Assembly (NCBI RefSeq): GCF_000383975.1
Contig: NZ_KB913017.1
Coordinates: 3,076,265 to 3,140,264 of the forward strand
Direction of reading: 5' to 3'
DNA length: 64,000 nucleotides
Origin: Natronorubrum tibetense GA33
Lineage (GTDB): Archaea > Halobacteriota > Halobacteria > Halobacteriales > Natrialbaceae
The first letter of the stretch is position 1; every line of letters starts with the position of its first letter. Both the position numbers and the translations under genes were made by a program. This document shows, piece after piece, positions 50,495 to 59,366 of the stretch. The notes beneath the pieces were generated by a model that was not told the origin of the DNA, ran no database searches, and saw only the letters and a list, made by a program, of their open reading frames with translations.

Positions 50495-51727
50495 ATGACC
50501 ACGATCAAGGACAGCGTCCACGATCATATCCGGGTCGACGGCGTGGCCCGTGCCCTCCTCGATACGCCCGCCGTCCAACGACTTCGGAATATTCGCCAAC
50601 TCGGTACCGTCTCGCTGGTCTACCCCTCCGCCAACCACACCCGGTTCGAACACAGTCTCGGCGTCTACCACCTCGCCTGTGAAGCCCTCGATAACCTCGG
50701 CATCGACGGCCAACAGGCCGAACGCGTCCACGCCGCGGCGCTCCTTCACGACGTCGGCCACGGCCCGTTCAGCCACAATCTCGAGGCGGTCACTCACCGA
50801 CGAACGGGCCGCTATCACGATGATGTCCACAGCCTGTTGGCGGAGGGTGATGTTGGCGACGTCCTTCGGAGCCACGACCTCGAGCCGGCGGCAGTCGCGG
50901 ACCTCGTCGCGGGCGAGGGGCGGTTCGGACAGCTCGTCTCGGGCGAACTGGACGTCGACCGGATGGACTACCTGGTGCGAGACGCCCACCATACGGGCGT
51001 TCCCTACGGTACCATCGATCACGGCCGGCTCGTCCGCGAACTCACCTTTACCGACGGCGAACTCGTCCTGGACGAGGGGAACGTCCAGGCCGCCGAGAGC
51101 CTGCTGGTCGCCCGGGCACTGATGAACCCGACCGTCTACAGCCACAGCGTCGCCAGACTCACCAAGGCGATGCTCCGGCGGGCGAGCGAACGGTTGCTCG
51201 AGTCCCCCGACACCGATGTCGACGCCGGAACGCTCCAGCGGATGGACGATCACGACCTGATCGTCGCCCTGCGGACCTGTACGGAGACGAGCGAGTTCTC
51301 GCGACGGTTAGACCAGCGAGATCTGTACAAACGAGCGGTGTGGGCGGAGATAGATGACGTTCCAGGCGGGATCATCGAGTCCGAGCACGAGTCGATCCGG
51401 GAGTTCGAACGTGAGGTCGCCGATACGGCGGATGTCGATCCGGAGTGCGTGATCCTCGATGTTCCCGGACGGCCGTCGATGAAGGAGTCGACGACGCGCG
51501 TGCTGGTCAACGGCGACATTCGTCGGCTGGGCCAGCAGTCGCCGCTCGTCGAGGCGCTGCGAGCCGCCCAGTACTCCCAGTGGCGACTCGGCGTCTACTC
51601 GCCACCGGAGATGCGCGAACGGGTCGGCCGAGCGGCCGTCGACGTGCTGGGGCTGGATATCGAGGGCGCGCTCGTGCGGGAGGTTCGAAACGGACTGGAC
51701 TCGACGCTCGATCAGTTCGTCGACTGA
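50495..51727 (+). CDS. HD-domain phosphohydrolase, dNTPase-like
   Basis: A 410-residue HD-superfamily protein. Metal ligands are His 53 (TRFEHSLGV), His 85-Asp 86 (LLHDVGHG) and a later Asp (VDRMDYLVRD). The arrangement IKDSVHDHIRVDGVARALLDTPAVQRLRNIRQLG at the N-terminus is that of the archaeal/bacterial SAMHD1-like and dGTPase-related family (COG1078). Such enzymes hydrolyse deoxynucleoside triphosphates or nucleotides. ATG 50495 is used; the frame extends nine codons upstream. A TATA-like agtttttgta precedes it. Confidence 0.92.
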   Translation: MTTIKDSVHDHIRVDGVARALLDTPAVQRLRNIRQLGTVSLVYPSANHTRFEHSLGVYHLACEALDNLGIDGQQAERVHAAALLHDVGHGPFSHNLEAVTHRRTGRYHDDVHSLLAEGDVGDVLRSHDLEPAAVADLVAGEGRFGQLVSGELDVDRMDYLVRDAHHTGVPYGTIDHGRLVRELTFTDGELVLDEGNVQAAESLLVARALMNPTVYSHSVARLTKAMLRRASERLLESPDTDVDAGTLQRMDDHDLIVALRTCTETSEFSRRLDQRDLYKRAVWAEIDDVPGGIIESEHESIREFEREVADTADVDPECVILDVPGRPSMKESTTRVLVNGDIRRLGQQSPLVEALRAAQYSQWRLGVYSPPEMRERVGRAAVDVLGLDIEGALVREVRNGLDSTLDQFVD

Positions 51728-51784
51728 CTTCGCGGCTGCCGGTACCCGGTTTCGAGGTGGTCCGGCCGTGGCCCGTTCTCCCCC

Positions 51785-52573
51785 TCAGTACCAGGCGCCG
51801 CCGGAGGAGACGTTGATGTCTTGGCCCGTCACGTGACGGGCGTCCGGACTCGCGAGCTGGATAGCCAGTGCGGCGACCTCTTCGGGCGGAACCAGTTCGC
51901 GGATCGCGAGATTGTCGAGCACTTCGCCTTTGGCCTCCTCGAACTCGATCCCTCGTTCGTCGGCCTGTCGCTCGAAGACGCTCCGGATGCGCTCGCCCTC
52001 GACCGGACCGGGACAGATCGCGTTCGCCGTGACGTCGTCTTCGGCGAACTCGAAGGCCAGTGCGCGCGTCAGCCCGATGACGCCCATCTTCGAGGCCGCG
52101 TAGGGCGTCCGATTGGGGTAGGGCCGTTTGCCGCCGATCGAAGAGAGGTTGACGATGCTGCCGTGATCGGACTCGCGGAGGTGTGGCGAGGCTTCCCGAA
52201 CCGCTCGAGCGATACCGACGACGTTCACGTCGAGCGTCTCGAGCCAGTCTTCGTCGGTCGTTCGCTCGACGGGGGCGGTCGGTCCGGCGATGCCGGCGTT
52301 GTTCACCAGACAGTCCAGTCCGCCGAACTCGTTGACGGTGGCCTCGATGGCGTCGGCGACGGAGTCGGAGTTCGTGACGTCCGTTTCGACCGCCAGCGTT
52401 CGTTCGGGTGCGTCGATCAATTCCTCGGTCTCGTAGATCCCGTCGCCACGGGCCGCGAGTGCGACGTTCGCACCCGCGTCGGCGAACGCGACGGCGATTT
52501 CGCGACCCAATCCCTGACTCGCACCGGTGACGAACGCTGTGGTATTCTCCAGCATACTCGAGTCGTCGGGCAA
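51785..52573 (-). CDS. Short-chain dehydrogenase/reductase
   Basis: A 262-residue classical SDR. The cofactor motif TGASQGLG, NNAG in LVNNAGIAGP, catalytic Ser in SIVNLSSIGG, and YAASKMG (Tyr-x-x-x-Lys) are all present, and it ends with the usual TGQDINVSSGGAWY. The acidic residue after strand 2 is not obvious, so NAD versus NADP preference is open. The start could be the first ATG (52573) or the seventh codon (52555), which opens directly into the fold. It is divergent from a zinc alcohol dehydrogenase gene. The substrate is unknown. Confidence 0.92.
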   Translation of the reverse strand: MPDDSSMLENTTAFVTGASQGLGREIAVAFADAGANVALAARGDGIYETEELIDAPERTLAVETDVTNSDSVADAIEATVNEFGGLDCLVNNAGIAGPTAPVERTTDEDWLETLDVNVVGIARAVREASPHLRESDHGSIVNLSSIGGKRPYPNRTPYAASKMGVIGLTRALAFEFAEDDVTANAICPGPVEGERIRSVFERQADERGIEFEEAKGEVLDNLAIRELVPPEEVAALAIQLASPDARHVTGQDINVSSGGAWY

Positions 52574-52669
52574 GAGTCCCTAAAGCGTTCCTGCCGGTGA
52601 ACCGCCACGTAACTCCCGACGGTTCCGCGTCCCTCATCGTCTTTGCGCTCGAGACCGACTCCTGTACCG

Positions 52670-53683
52670 ATGCGAGCCGCAGCCTTCACCGATCTGATCG
52701 GCCCGGACGGCGTGAGCGTGATCAACCAGTCGGAGCCCGACCCCGGCCCGGACGAGGCCGTTGTCGACGTCGAAGCGAGCGCGATCAACCGCCACGACCT
52801 GTGGATTCTCGAGGGCGACTCGGCGATGGTCGACGCGGCCGACCTCCCGTTCGTCACGGGGTTGGACGTCGCGGGCGTCGTCAGCGAGACTGGTGACGAG
52901 GTCCGCGGTGTCGAACCGGGCGACAGGGTCGTGCTCTGTCCGAACGAGACCTGCGGCGCCTGTCGGTTCTGCAGCGAGGGTCCCGAGAACACGTGCGAGC
53001 GATTCTCACTGTACCACGGTGGCCTGGCCGAGCGGGCTCGAGTCCAGGCCGATCGACTCATCGTCTTGCCGGACGAGGTCGATACGACCGCGGCCGCCGC
53101 GCTGCCCACGGCGTACATGACCGCCTATCACATGCTCCGGCGGGCCGACGTCGGCCCGGGCGATCTGGTCTTCGTTCCCGGCGCGACGGGTGGAGTTGGC
53201 GTTGCGACTATTCAGTTGGCCGACCTTCTCGGTGCACGAACGATCGGGACCTCGTCGTCGGAGACGAAACTCGAGCGCGTTCAGGAACTCGGCCTCGACC
53301 ACGCGATTCAGACGACCAACGTGGACGAGATTCAGGATGCCGTGGCCGATATCGGCGATCCCGACGCGGTCATCAACCACCTCGGCGGCGAGTACACGAA
53401 ACTCGGCCAGCACGTACTGGCCCGCGGCGGGACGATGGTGATCTGTGGCCGCACAGCCGGCAACGAGTCGACGATCGACGTTACGAATCTGTTCCTCGGA
53501 CACAAGCGCGTCGTCGGTTCGACGATGGGAACCCAGGACGATCTGCGACGACTCGTCGAGTTGACCGCTTCAGGAGAGCTATCGCCGGAGATCGACCGGA
53601 CGTTCGCACTCGAGGAGACCGGCGACGCCTTCGCGACGATGCAGGACCGCGAGAGCGTCGGCAAACTGGTCGTCCAACCGTAG
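52670..53683 (+). CDS. Zinc-binding alcohol dehydrogenase family protein
   Basis: A 337-residue medium-chain dehydrogenase. The structural-zinc lobe is CPNETCGACRFCSEGPENTC with four cysteines; the nucleotide-binding motif is FVPGATGGVGVATIQLADLLG. Residues RHDLWILEGD and LPFVTGLDVAGVV are typical of quinone-reductase/alcohol dehydrogenase members. The classical catalytic-zinc Cys-x-Gly-Thr/Asp-x-His is not preserved (NRHDLW at the first ligand position), so it may act without a catalytic zinc. ATG 52670 is chosen because the family starts at MRAAAF. Confidence 0.9.
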   Translation: MRAAAFTDLIGPDGVSVINQSEPDPGPDEAVVDVEASAINRHDLWILEGDSAMVDAADLPFVTGLDVAGVVSETGDEVRGVEPGDRVVLCPNETCGACRFCSEGPENTCERFSLYHGGLAERARVQADRLIVLPDEVDTTAAAALPTAYMTAYHMLRRADVGPGDLVFVPGATGGVGVATIQLADLLGARTIGTSSSETKLERVQELGLDHAIQTTNVDEIQDAVADIGDPDAVINHLGGEYTKLGQHVLARGGTMVICGRTAGNESTIDVTNLFLGHKRVVGSTMGTQDDLRRLVELTASGELSPEIDRTFALEETGDAFATMQDRESVGKLVVQP

Positions 53684-53865
53684 CTCAGCAGCCTTCATTC
53701 GGGCAGATTTCGGCCACCCGGCCATCCACCGCCGCGTGGGAATGAAAGGGGCTTTCAGGGTGTTCGCGTCCGCGCTCACGCAATCCGTATCAATTCACAC
53801 GCTATTTAGTACTAGCCGGAACGCGCTGGCCGGAGCTATTTCCGCCGTCCCGATGTCGAACGCCC

Positions 53866-54633
53866 ATGACCGATATCGCCATCACTGGCGCGTCAGGACG
53901 GGTGGGACGGGAGGCTATCGAGGCGCTCTCCGACGCGAATCTCACGCTTTTTTCCCACAGCGAGGCCGAGGATCTGGACACCACGCCGATAGACGTCGCG
54001 GACCGCGAGACGTTCGTCGACGCCCTCGAGGGCCAGGACGTCTTGATTCACCTCGCGGCCAACCCGAACCCGCGGGCGGAGTGGGACGAGGTTTCGGGAC
54101 CGAACGTCGACGGAGTGTACAACGCCTACGCGGCCGCGGCGGAAAACGACGTAAAGCGGGTCGTCTTCGCGAGTTCGAACCACGCGGTGAACATGAAAAA
54201 CACCGTCTCGCCGATCCGGCCGGAGTCGACGGTCGGCAAGCCCGAGATCGTCCGGCCCGACGACGAGATGGATCCCGACACCTACTACGGCGTGACGAAG
54301 GCATTCGGGGAGGCGATGGGCCACTACTACGCCAACCGCCACGGGATCGACGTGGTGAACCTGCGGATCGGCTGGCTGCTCTCGGAGGACGAACTCGAGC
54401 AGGAAGTCGCCGATCGGGACGGCGCGGGCGAGCGCTTCGCCCGCGCGATGTGGCTCAGTGACGGCGACTGCCGGCGGGTGATCGAGGCCGCGGCGACGGC
54501 GAGCCTCGAGTCGAATCCGACGACGGCCCACGGCATCTCGGACAACTCCGAGCGGTTCCTTTCGCTGTCGGAGACGATGCTCGAGTTGGGCTATCGGCCC
54601 CAAGACGACTCGGCGGACGTATTGGGAGACTGA
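53866..54633 (+). CDS. NAD-dependent epimerase/dehydratase-like SDR (uronate dehydrogenase or Azf-like)
   Basis: A 255-residue extended SDR with TGASGRVGREA at the N-terminus, HLAANPNPRAEWDEV, catalytic SSNHAVNM and Y-x-x-x-K in YYGVTKAFGEAMG. These match bacterial uronate dehydrogenases and Azf, the haloarchaeal NAD-dependent glucose-6-phosphate dehydrogenase. The segment after K is typical (VNLRIGWLL). Which substrate applies cannot be decided. It stands alone on the plus strand. Confidence 0.85.
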   Translation: MTDIAITGASGRVGREAIEALSDANLTLFSHSEAEDLDTTPIDVADRETFVDALEGQDVLIHLAANPNPRAEWDEVSGPNVDGVYNAYAAAAENDVKRVVFASSNHAVNMKNTVSPIRPESTVGKPEIVRPDDEMDPDTYYGVTKAFGEAMGHYYANRHGIDVVNLRIGWLLSEDELEQEVADRDGAGERFARAMWLSDGDCRRVIEAAATASLESNPTTAHGISDNSERFLSLSETMLELGYRPQDDSADVLGD

Positions 54634-54724
54634 GGGGATAGGGGACTCGAGGCGAGTGGGCCGTTCGGCGTCGGCCGATTCGTGGACCGTAAGACGGATT
54701 AGCGACTGGTCCGTACCGAGACAT

Positions 54725-54940
54725 ATGACACGGGTAAGCGAGTCGACGGGCTACGGACCGAACACCCAGATGTCCCTGTTCGGGTACATCATGGCGGCGG
54801 TTCTCGTGATGATTGCGCTACCGTTGCTTCCGGTGATCGTTCCCGCGTATCTCATCTGGCGAGTGTTCTCCGCCGACAAACCCGAGCACAGCTTCGAGAC
54901 GTGGCGAAAGGAGCGGGGGCGACCGCCGAGCAGTTCGTAA
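54725..54940 (+). CDS. Small membrane protein, DUF7535-like
   Basis: A 71-residue protein: a polar lead (about 1-17), one long hydrophobic stretch (about 18-48), and a polar Arg/Pro/Ser tail. The pattern TGYGPNTQMSLFGYIMAAVLVM is common in a haloarchaeal family that I recall as DUF7535. ATG 54725 follows a TATA-like patch. It is convergent with the next gene. The function is unknown. Confidence 0.75.
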   Translation: MTRVSESTGYGPNTQMSLFGYIMAAVLVMIALPLLPVIVPAYLIWRVFSADKPEHSFETWRKERGRPPSSS

Positions 54941-55073
54941 GCGGTCAGTACCGTCGCATTTCTCACGACCGCTCCGCTGAATTCGATACCGGAAGCGAGC
55001 GGTACGCTGCTCACACTGGCAACGAGGAGCGCCACGTCCCGCGCGCCACCGCACGTCGGTCGTCGAGCGAGCC

Positions 55074-56081
55074 TCAGTCGTCCGCACTCACGCCGGCCAG
55101 CGCCGACGGCGGGCCGCCCGGCAGTTCGTCGCGATCGTGTGGGGCCCCGAACGCGAGATCCGGGCCTCGAGCGACGATCCGATTGGGGTTCACGTCGGGA
55201 TGGGTCGTGTAGTAGTGTTCTTTGATGTGGTCCATGTTCACCGTCTCTGCAACGCCCGGCGTTTGGTAGAGGTCGCGCAGGTACGGCCAGAGGTTCTCGT
55301 ACTCGCGGACGTACTGGACGTTACACATAAAGTGCGTGTGGTAGACGTTATCGAATCGGACGAGCGTCGTGAACATCGCGATATCGGCTTCCGTCAGCCG
55401 GTCTCCGGCGAGATACCGCTGGTCCGCCAGCACGTCGTCCCAGTGATCGAGCGCGGCGAACAGGTCGTCGACCGCATCGTCGTAGGGTCCCTGTTTCGTC
55501 GCGAAGCCCGCCCGGTAGACGCCATTGTTGATCGGCTCGTAGATCTCGTCGATGATTCGGTCCACGTCGTCCCGATACCCGTCCGGGTAGAGATCGACGT
55601 CTCGGTCGGCGATCTCCCCGAACTCGGTGTCGAGCATCCGCATGATCTCCCTGGACTCGTTGTTGACGATCGTGCCTTCCTGCGTGTCCCAGAGGACGGG
55701 CACCGAGACGCGACCGGTGACGTCCGAGTCGGCCTCGACGTACAGCTCTCGGAGGTAGTCAGCGTCGAGGACGGGATCGCGCGTACACCCCTCTTTGTCC
55801 GGGGTAAACTGCCAGCCGTCCTCGTCGCGGTAGGGGTCGACGACCGAGACGGAGATGGCGTCCTCGAGCCCCTTCAGCGCCCGGACCACGAGCGTTCGGT
55901 GCGCCCACGGGCATGCGTAAGAGACGTAGAGGTGGTACCGGCCCGCTTCGGCCCGGAACCGGGCGTCCGGATCGTCGCGGACCCGGTCGCGAAACGTCGT
56001 CTCCTGGCGTTCGAACGAGCCGTCGTCGTCGGTGTACTCCCCGGCATTCGTGCGCCACTCGCCGTCGACGAGCATGTTCAT
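55074..56081 (-). CDS. Glutathione S-transferase family, glutathionyl-hydroquinone reductase-like (Xi class)
   Basis: A 335-residue Xi-class GST, full length for glutathionyl-hydroquinone reductases. The active Cys is in YVSYACPWAHR (Cys 57), the diagnostic CPWAHR motif, followed by the GST N-terminal fold region VSVPVLWDTQEGTIVNNESREI and the C-terminal helical domain with FDNVYHTHFMCN. Haloarchaea lack glutathione and make gamma-glutamylcysteine, so the thiol partner must differ. The start is ATG 56081 (MNMLVDGEW) or the second ATG at 56075. It is cytosolic. Confidence 0.93.
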   Translation of the reverse strand: MNMLVDGEWRTNAGEYTDDDGSFERQETTFRDRVRDDPDARFRAEAGRYHLYVSYACPWAHRTLVVRALKGLEDAISVSVVDPYRDEDGWQFTPDKEGCTRDPVLDADYLRELYVEADSDVTGRVSVPVLWDTQEGTIVNNESREIMRMLDTEFGEIADRDVDLYPDGYRDDVDRIIDEIYEPINNGVYRAGFATKQGPYDDAVDDLFAALDHWDDVLADQRYLAGDRLTEADIAMFTTLVRFDNVYHTHFMCNVQYVREYENLWPYLRDLYQTPGVAETVNMDHIKEHYYTTHPDVNPNRIVARGPDLAFGAPHDRDELPGGPPSALAGVSADD

Positions 56082-56186
56082 GCTCGAGCGTACGGCTCGA
56101 AGGTACAAAGCGTCCCGCTGACATCCGTGTTACCACCGTGGAACGACGCTTCGGGCGGTCAGCCCACGGCAGCCCCGCCCGGTATC

Positions 56187-57245
56187 TCAGCCCGCGGCAG
56201 TCACGACCCAGTAACTCGAGCCGATGGCGACGAGGAGGCCACCCTCGAGGCGCGTCACGCGCCTCCCGGTCGCGAGCAGCCCCGTCGCGACGACGGTCAG
56301 AGCGACTAGCCAGATGACGCCGGGGAAGACGGCGGGATCGACGGTCATGGGACGCACGACTGCCGCAAGGCCGAGCACGCCGAGCAAGTTGAACACGTTC
56401 GAGCCGATGATGTTGCCCGCGGCGATGGCGACCCCGCCCCGCCGCGTCGCGACGACCGCCGTGACGAGTTCCGGCAACGAGGTGCCGGCGGCGACGATCG
56501 TCACGCCGACGAGCCACGGCGAGATCCCGAACGAGAGTGTGATTGTCGTGGCCGAGACGACCAGGATGCGACCGCCGAGGACGACCAGCGCGAGGCCGAG
56601 GAGCAGCCGGAGCCCCTCGCGACCGAGGCGAACGGAATCCTCGGCCGTAGCGGTCTCGTCGGTGACGGCACCGTTCTCGTCCCCCGTTCCACCGATCGCT
56701 TCGATCTCGGGACTGTCGATTTCCTCGACTTCCTCGATCGCCGTCCCACCGTCTGAATCACCTGCCTCCGTACTCGAGTCCGAAGCCGACGACCGCCGGA
56801 TCGCCATCCCGAGCGCCCCGAGATAGCCGAACAAAAGGACGAGGAGGAGCGCGCCCTCGAGTCGCGACACCGATTGATCCGCCAGCACCAGCGCGGCGAT
56901 AACGGTCGCACCGGCCATCACGAGCGCGTCGCGGCGGAGCAGCGTCGTCGTGACCCGGAACGGGGCGAGGAGGGCGACGATCCCGAGGATCACGCCCAGG
57001 TTGAACACGTTCGAACCGACGACGTTGCCGACCGCGACGTCGCTCTGGCCCTCGAGTGCGGCGGTCGTCGAGACGGCGATCTCCGGCGCGGAGGTGCCGA
57101 AGGCGACGACGGTGAGACCGACGACGAGCGGCGAGATCCCGACCGACTCGGCGAGCCTCGAGGCGGCCGCGACGAGCCACGTGGCCCCGAGCCAAAGGGC
57201 GATCGTACCGACGACCAACAGTGCGACGCTCTCGAGGACTCCCAT
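56187..57245 (-). CDS. CaCA-family sodium/calcium exchanger
   Basis: A 352-residue membrane protein with two homologous halves of about five helices. The alpha repeats are both clear: GISPLVVGLTVVAFGTSAPEIAVS and GISPWLVGVTIVAAGTSLPELVTA, with GNVVGSNVFNLGVILG and GNIIGSNVFNLLGVLG closing them. An acidic loop of about 70 residues joins the halves (DGGTAIEEVEEIDSPEIEAI), which may be a regulatory or calcium-sensing site. ATG 57245 (MGVLESVAL) is chosen; earlier codons are non-membrane. Exchange of Ca2+ for Na+ is expected from the family. Confidence 0.93.
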   Translation of the reverse strand: MGVLESVALLVVGTIALWLGATWLVAAASRLAESVGISPLVVGLTVVAFGTSAPEIAVSTTAALEGQSDVAVGNVVGSNVFNLGVILGIVALLAPFRVTTTLLRRDALVMAGATVIAALVLADQSVSRLEGALLLVLLFGYLGALGMAIRRSSASDSSTEAGDSDGGTAIEEVEEIDSPEIEAIGGTGDENGAVTDETATAEDSVRLGREGLRLLLGLALVVLGGRILVVSATTITLSFGISPWLVGVTIVAAGTSLPELVTAVVATRRGGVAIAAGNIIGSNVFNLLGVLGLAAVVRPMTVDPAVFPGVIWLVALTVVATGLLATGRRVTRLEGGLLVAIGSSYWVVTAAG

Positions 57246-57435
57246 CAGTTCCTCTCTCTCCCGGACCCGACAAAAGCACCGGGCCGACACCCCGTGACTC
57301 GTGGAGGTATGTGTGCGCTGGAGGGACGATTTTCGGCAGACGGCCGGTAGATCGTCGCAGAGACCTATCGGCTGGCGGTATTCCTCTGGGTAAGACTTTT
57401 CAGCGAGAGTTTGATTGTACATATTGGGACTTCAA

Positions 57436-59007
57436 ATGAGTGGTGTCAGTGATGATTCAGCTGATGACGATCCGACGGACGCATTCGTCCAAGGAACGGA
57501 CGATGATGACCCACGAATAACGTTTTACGGCGGTCGCGGGATGAGCGCGTTCCCGATCGCCTTTTTCATCGTCTGGGCCGTCGCACAGACGGCGCTCTGG
57601 CGGATTTCCGACACCGGCGGACTGATCGTCGGTATCCTGATCGGCCTCATCGTCGGGATGTTCTTCGTCCGCGGGAACTGGAAATCGTACGCGAACACCA
57701 TCTTCGAGGGGATGACCCAGCCCGTCGCGGTGACGGCAATCGTCGCCTGGATCTGGGCGGGAATGTTCGCTGAAGTGTTACAGGACGGCGGCTTCGTCGA
57801 CGGACTGGTTTGGTTCGCCGACATCGCGGGGATCGGTGCGACCCTCTTCCCGGCGATCACCTTCGTCCTCGCAGCGCTGTTCACGACGGGAATCGGGACC
57901 GGATACGGCGCGGCCATCGCGTTCGTCACGCTGTTTTTCCCGGCGGGCATCCTGCTCGGCGCGAACCCGGTCTTGCTGTTCGGCGCGATCCTGTCGGGTG
58001 CGATCTTCGGCGACAACCTCGCGCCGGTCAGCGACACGACGATCGTCAGCGCCGTCACGCAGGACTCTGACATCGGTGGCGTCGTCGCGTCGCGATTCAA
58101 GTACGTGATAATCGCTGCGCTCATCGCGTTCGTCGGCTACGTCGTCGCCGGACAGTTCATGAGCGGGCTCGAGATCGCCGGTGATGCCCAGGAGATTCTG
58201 GTCGCCCAGAGCGAACCCATCGGTCTGATCCATCTCGTCTCGATGGGGATCGTCATCGGTGCCGCAGTCGCCGGCCGGCACATCGTCGAAGCGATCTCGT
58301 GGGGGATCGTCTCCGCGATCGCGTTCAGCCTCGTGCTGGGGCTGATGAGCGTCGGCGACATCGTGACCTTCAACGCGCCCCAGGACGCACCGGTGGCCGA
58401 ACCGCTCGAGTTCCTCCCGTTTCTCACCATCGTCGACAACCCTGACGCGGTCGGCGTCGGCGGGAGCCTGATCAACGGCGCGGCGGGCTTCTTCGAACTC
58501 GCGATTCTCGTCCTGTTGATCATCGCGGCGGCACAGATCATGATCCGGGGCGGCGCGTTCCAGGCGATCCTGGACTGGTCGATCGAGAACCTCGCGACGA
58601 ACGTCCGAAACGCCGAACTCACGATGGTCGGCTCCGCGGCGCTGATCAACGCCGTCATCACGATCAACACGGCCGCCGAGGTCGCGATCGGGCCCTACAT
58701 CTCGAAGATCGGCGAACGGTTCAACCTGAACGGCTACCGTCGAGCGAACATCTTAGACGGACAGACCGCCGCGCTCGGCTACATCTTCCCGTGGTCCGGC
58801 GGCGTCCTCGCGGGCTATACCGCGATGCAGGATCTGCCCGACGCGTACGACTGGTTCGACACGGGCATGCTCGTCACGCCGATCGACGTCGTCCCGTTCG
58901 TCTTCCAGGGCTGGCTGCTGGTCGCGGTGTTCGTCGTCGCGGCGATCACCGGCTTCGGCCGCGAGTACGTTACCGACCGCGAAACTGAGGAGGTGGCACG
59001 AATATGA
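57436..59007 (+). CDS. NhaC-family Na+/H+ antiporter
   Basis: A 523-residue protein with about 12 helices. It opens with a 38-residue acidic tail and then GGRGMSAFPIAFFIVWAVAQ. The NhaC signatures are visible, for example FTTGIGTGYGAAIAFV, GAIFGDNLAPVSDTTIVSA and INAVITINTAAEVAIGP. ATG 57436 is preceded by the AT-rich tgtacatattggg patch. A 91-residue gene starts inside its stop codon by a four-base overlap. NhaC proteins exchange sodium for protons in halophiles; lysine or malate/lactate variants exist. Confidence 0.92.
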   Translation: MSGVSDDSADDDPTDAFVQGTDDDDPRITFYGGRGMSAFPIAFFIVWAVAQTALWRISDTGGLIVGILIGLIVGMFFVRGNWKSYANTIFEGMTQPVAVTAIVAWIWAGMFAEVLQDGGFVDGLVWFADIAGIGATLFPAITFVLAALFTTGIGTGYGAAIAFVTLFFPAGILLGANPVLLFGAILSGAIFGDNLAPVSDTTIVSAVTQDSDIGGVVASRFKYVIIAALIAFVGYVVAGQFMSGLEIAGDAQEILVAQSEPIGLIHLVSMGIVIGAAVAGRHIVEAISWGIVSAIAFSLVLGLMSVGDIVTFNAPQDAPVAEPLEFLPFLTIVDNPDAVGVGGSLINGAAGFFELAILVLLIIAAAQIMIRGGAFQAILDWSIENLATNVRNAELTMVGSAALINAVITINTAAEVAIGPYISKIGERFNLNGYRRANILDGQTAALGYIFPWSGGVLAGYTAMQDLPDAYDWFDTGMLVTPIDVVPFVFQGWLLVAVFVVAAITGFGREYVTDRETEEVARI

Positions 59008-59279
59008 GTGTCTTCAAAAAGTATCTCAAAGGATGGACGTTCCGGAGTACCAACCCGTCGTTCGACGTGGGCGACGAGATTAGCGTGTTCGTCTCCGAGA
59101 CGAACGGTACCGACGCGGGACTGGCCTACGTCGGTGACACGCGACTGATCATCGATGGTGCCGGTCCGGAGACCGTCGAGAAGCGCGTCCGACTCCGGGT
59201 GACCGAGTTCGACGAGGCGGAGTCGACCGGACGCGGCGAGTTCCTCGAGGTCGTCGGCGAGAGTTCCTACACGCAGTAA
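59004..59279 (+). CDS. Small protein coupled to NhaC, DUF7513-like
   Basis: A 91-residue acidic soluble protein with alternating beta strands (ISVFVSETNGTDAGLAYVGDTRLIIDGAG and KRVRLRVTEFDEAESTGRGEF), which suggests an OB- or TRAM-like barrel. It overlaps the NhaC gene by four bases (ATGA), so it is probably made with it. TRAM-like companions bind RNA, but no claim is made. I recall haloarchaeal homologues as DUF7513. It ends before a promoter region at 59330. Confidence 0.75.
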   Translation: MSVFKKYLKGWTFRSTNPSFDVGDEISVFVSETNGTDAGLAYVGDTRLIIDGAGPETVEKRVRLRVTEFDEAESTGRGEFLEVVGESSYTQ

Positions 59280-59366
59280 TCACTCCGCAGTTTCGATCAC
59301 GGTTTTTCGCCACTCGGGCGACCGAGAGACACACGTTTAAGCGACCCGAGTGAGCACTCGAGGTAT

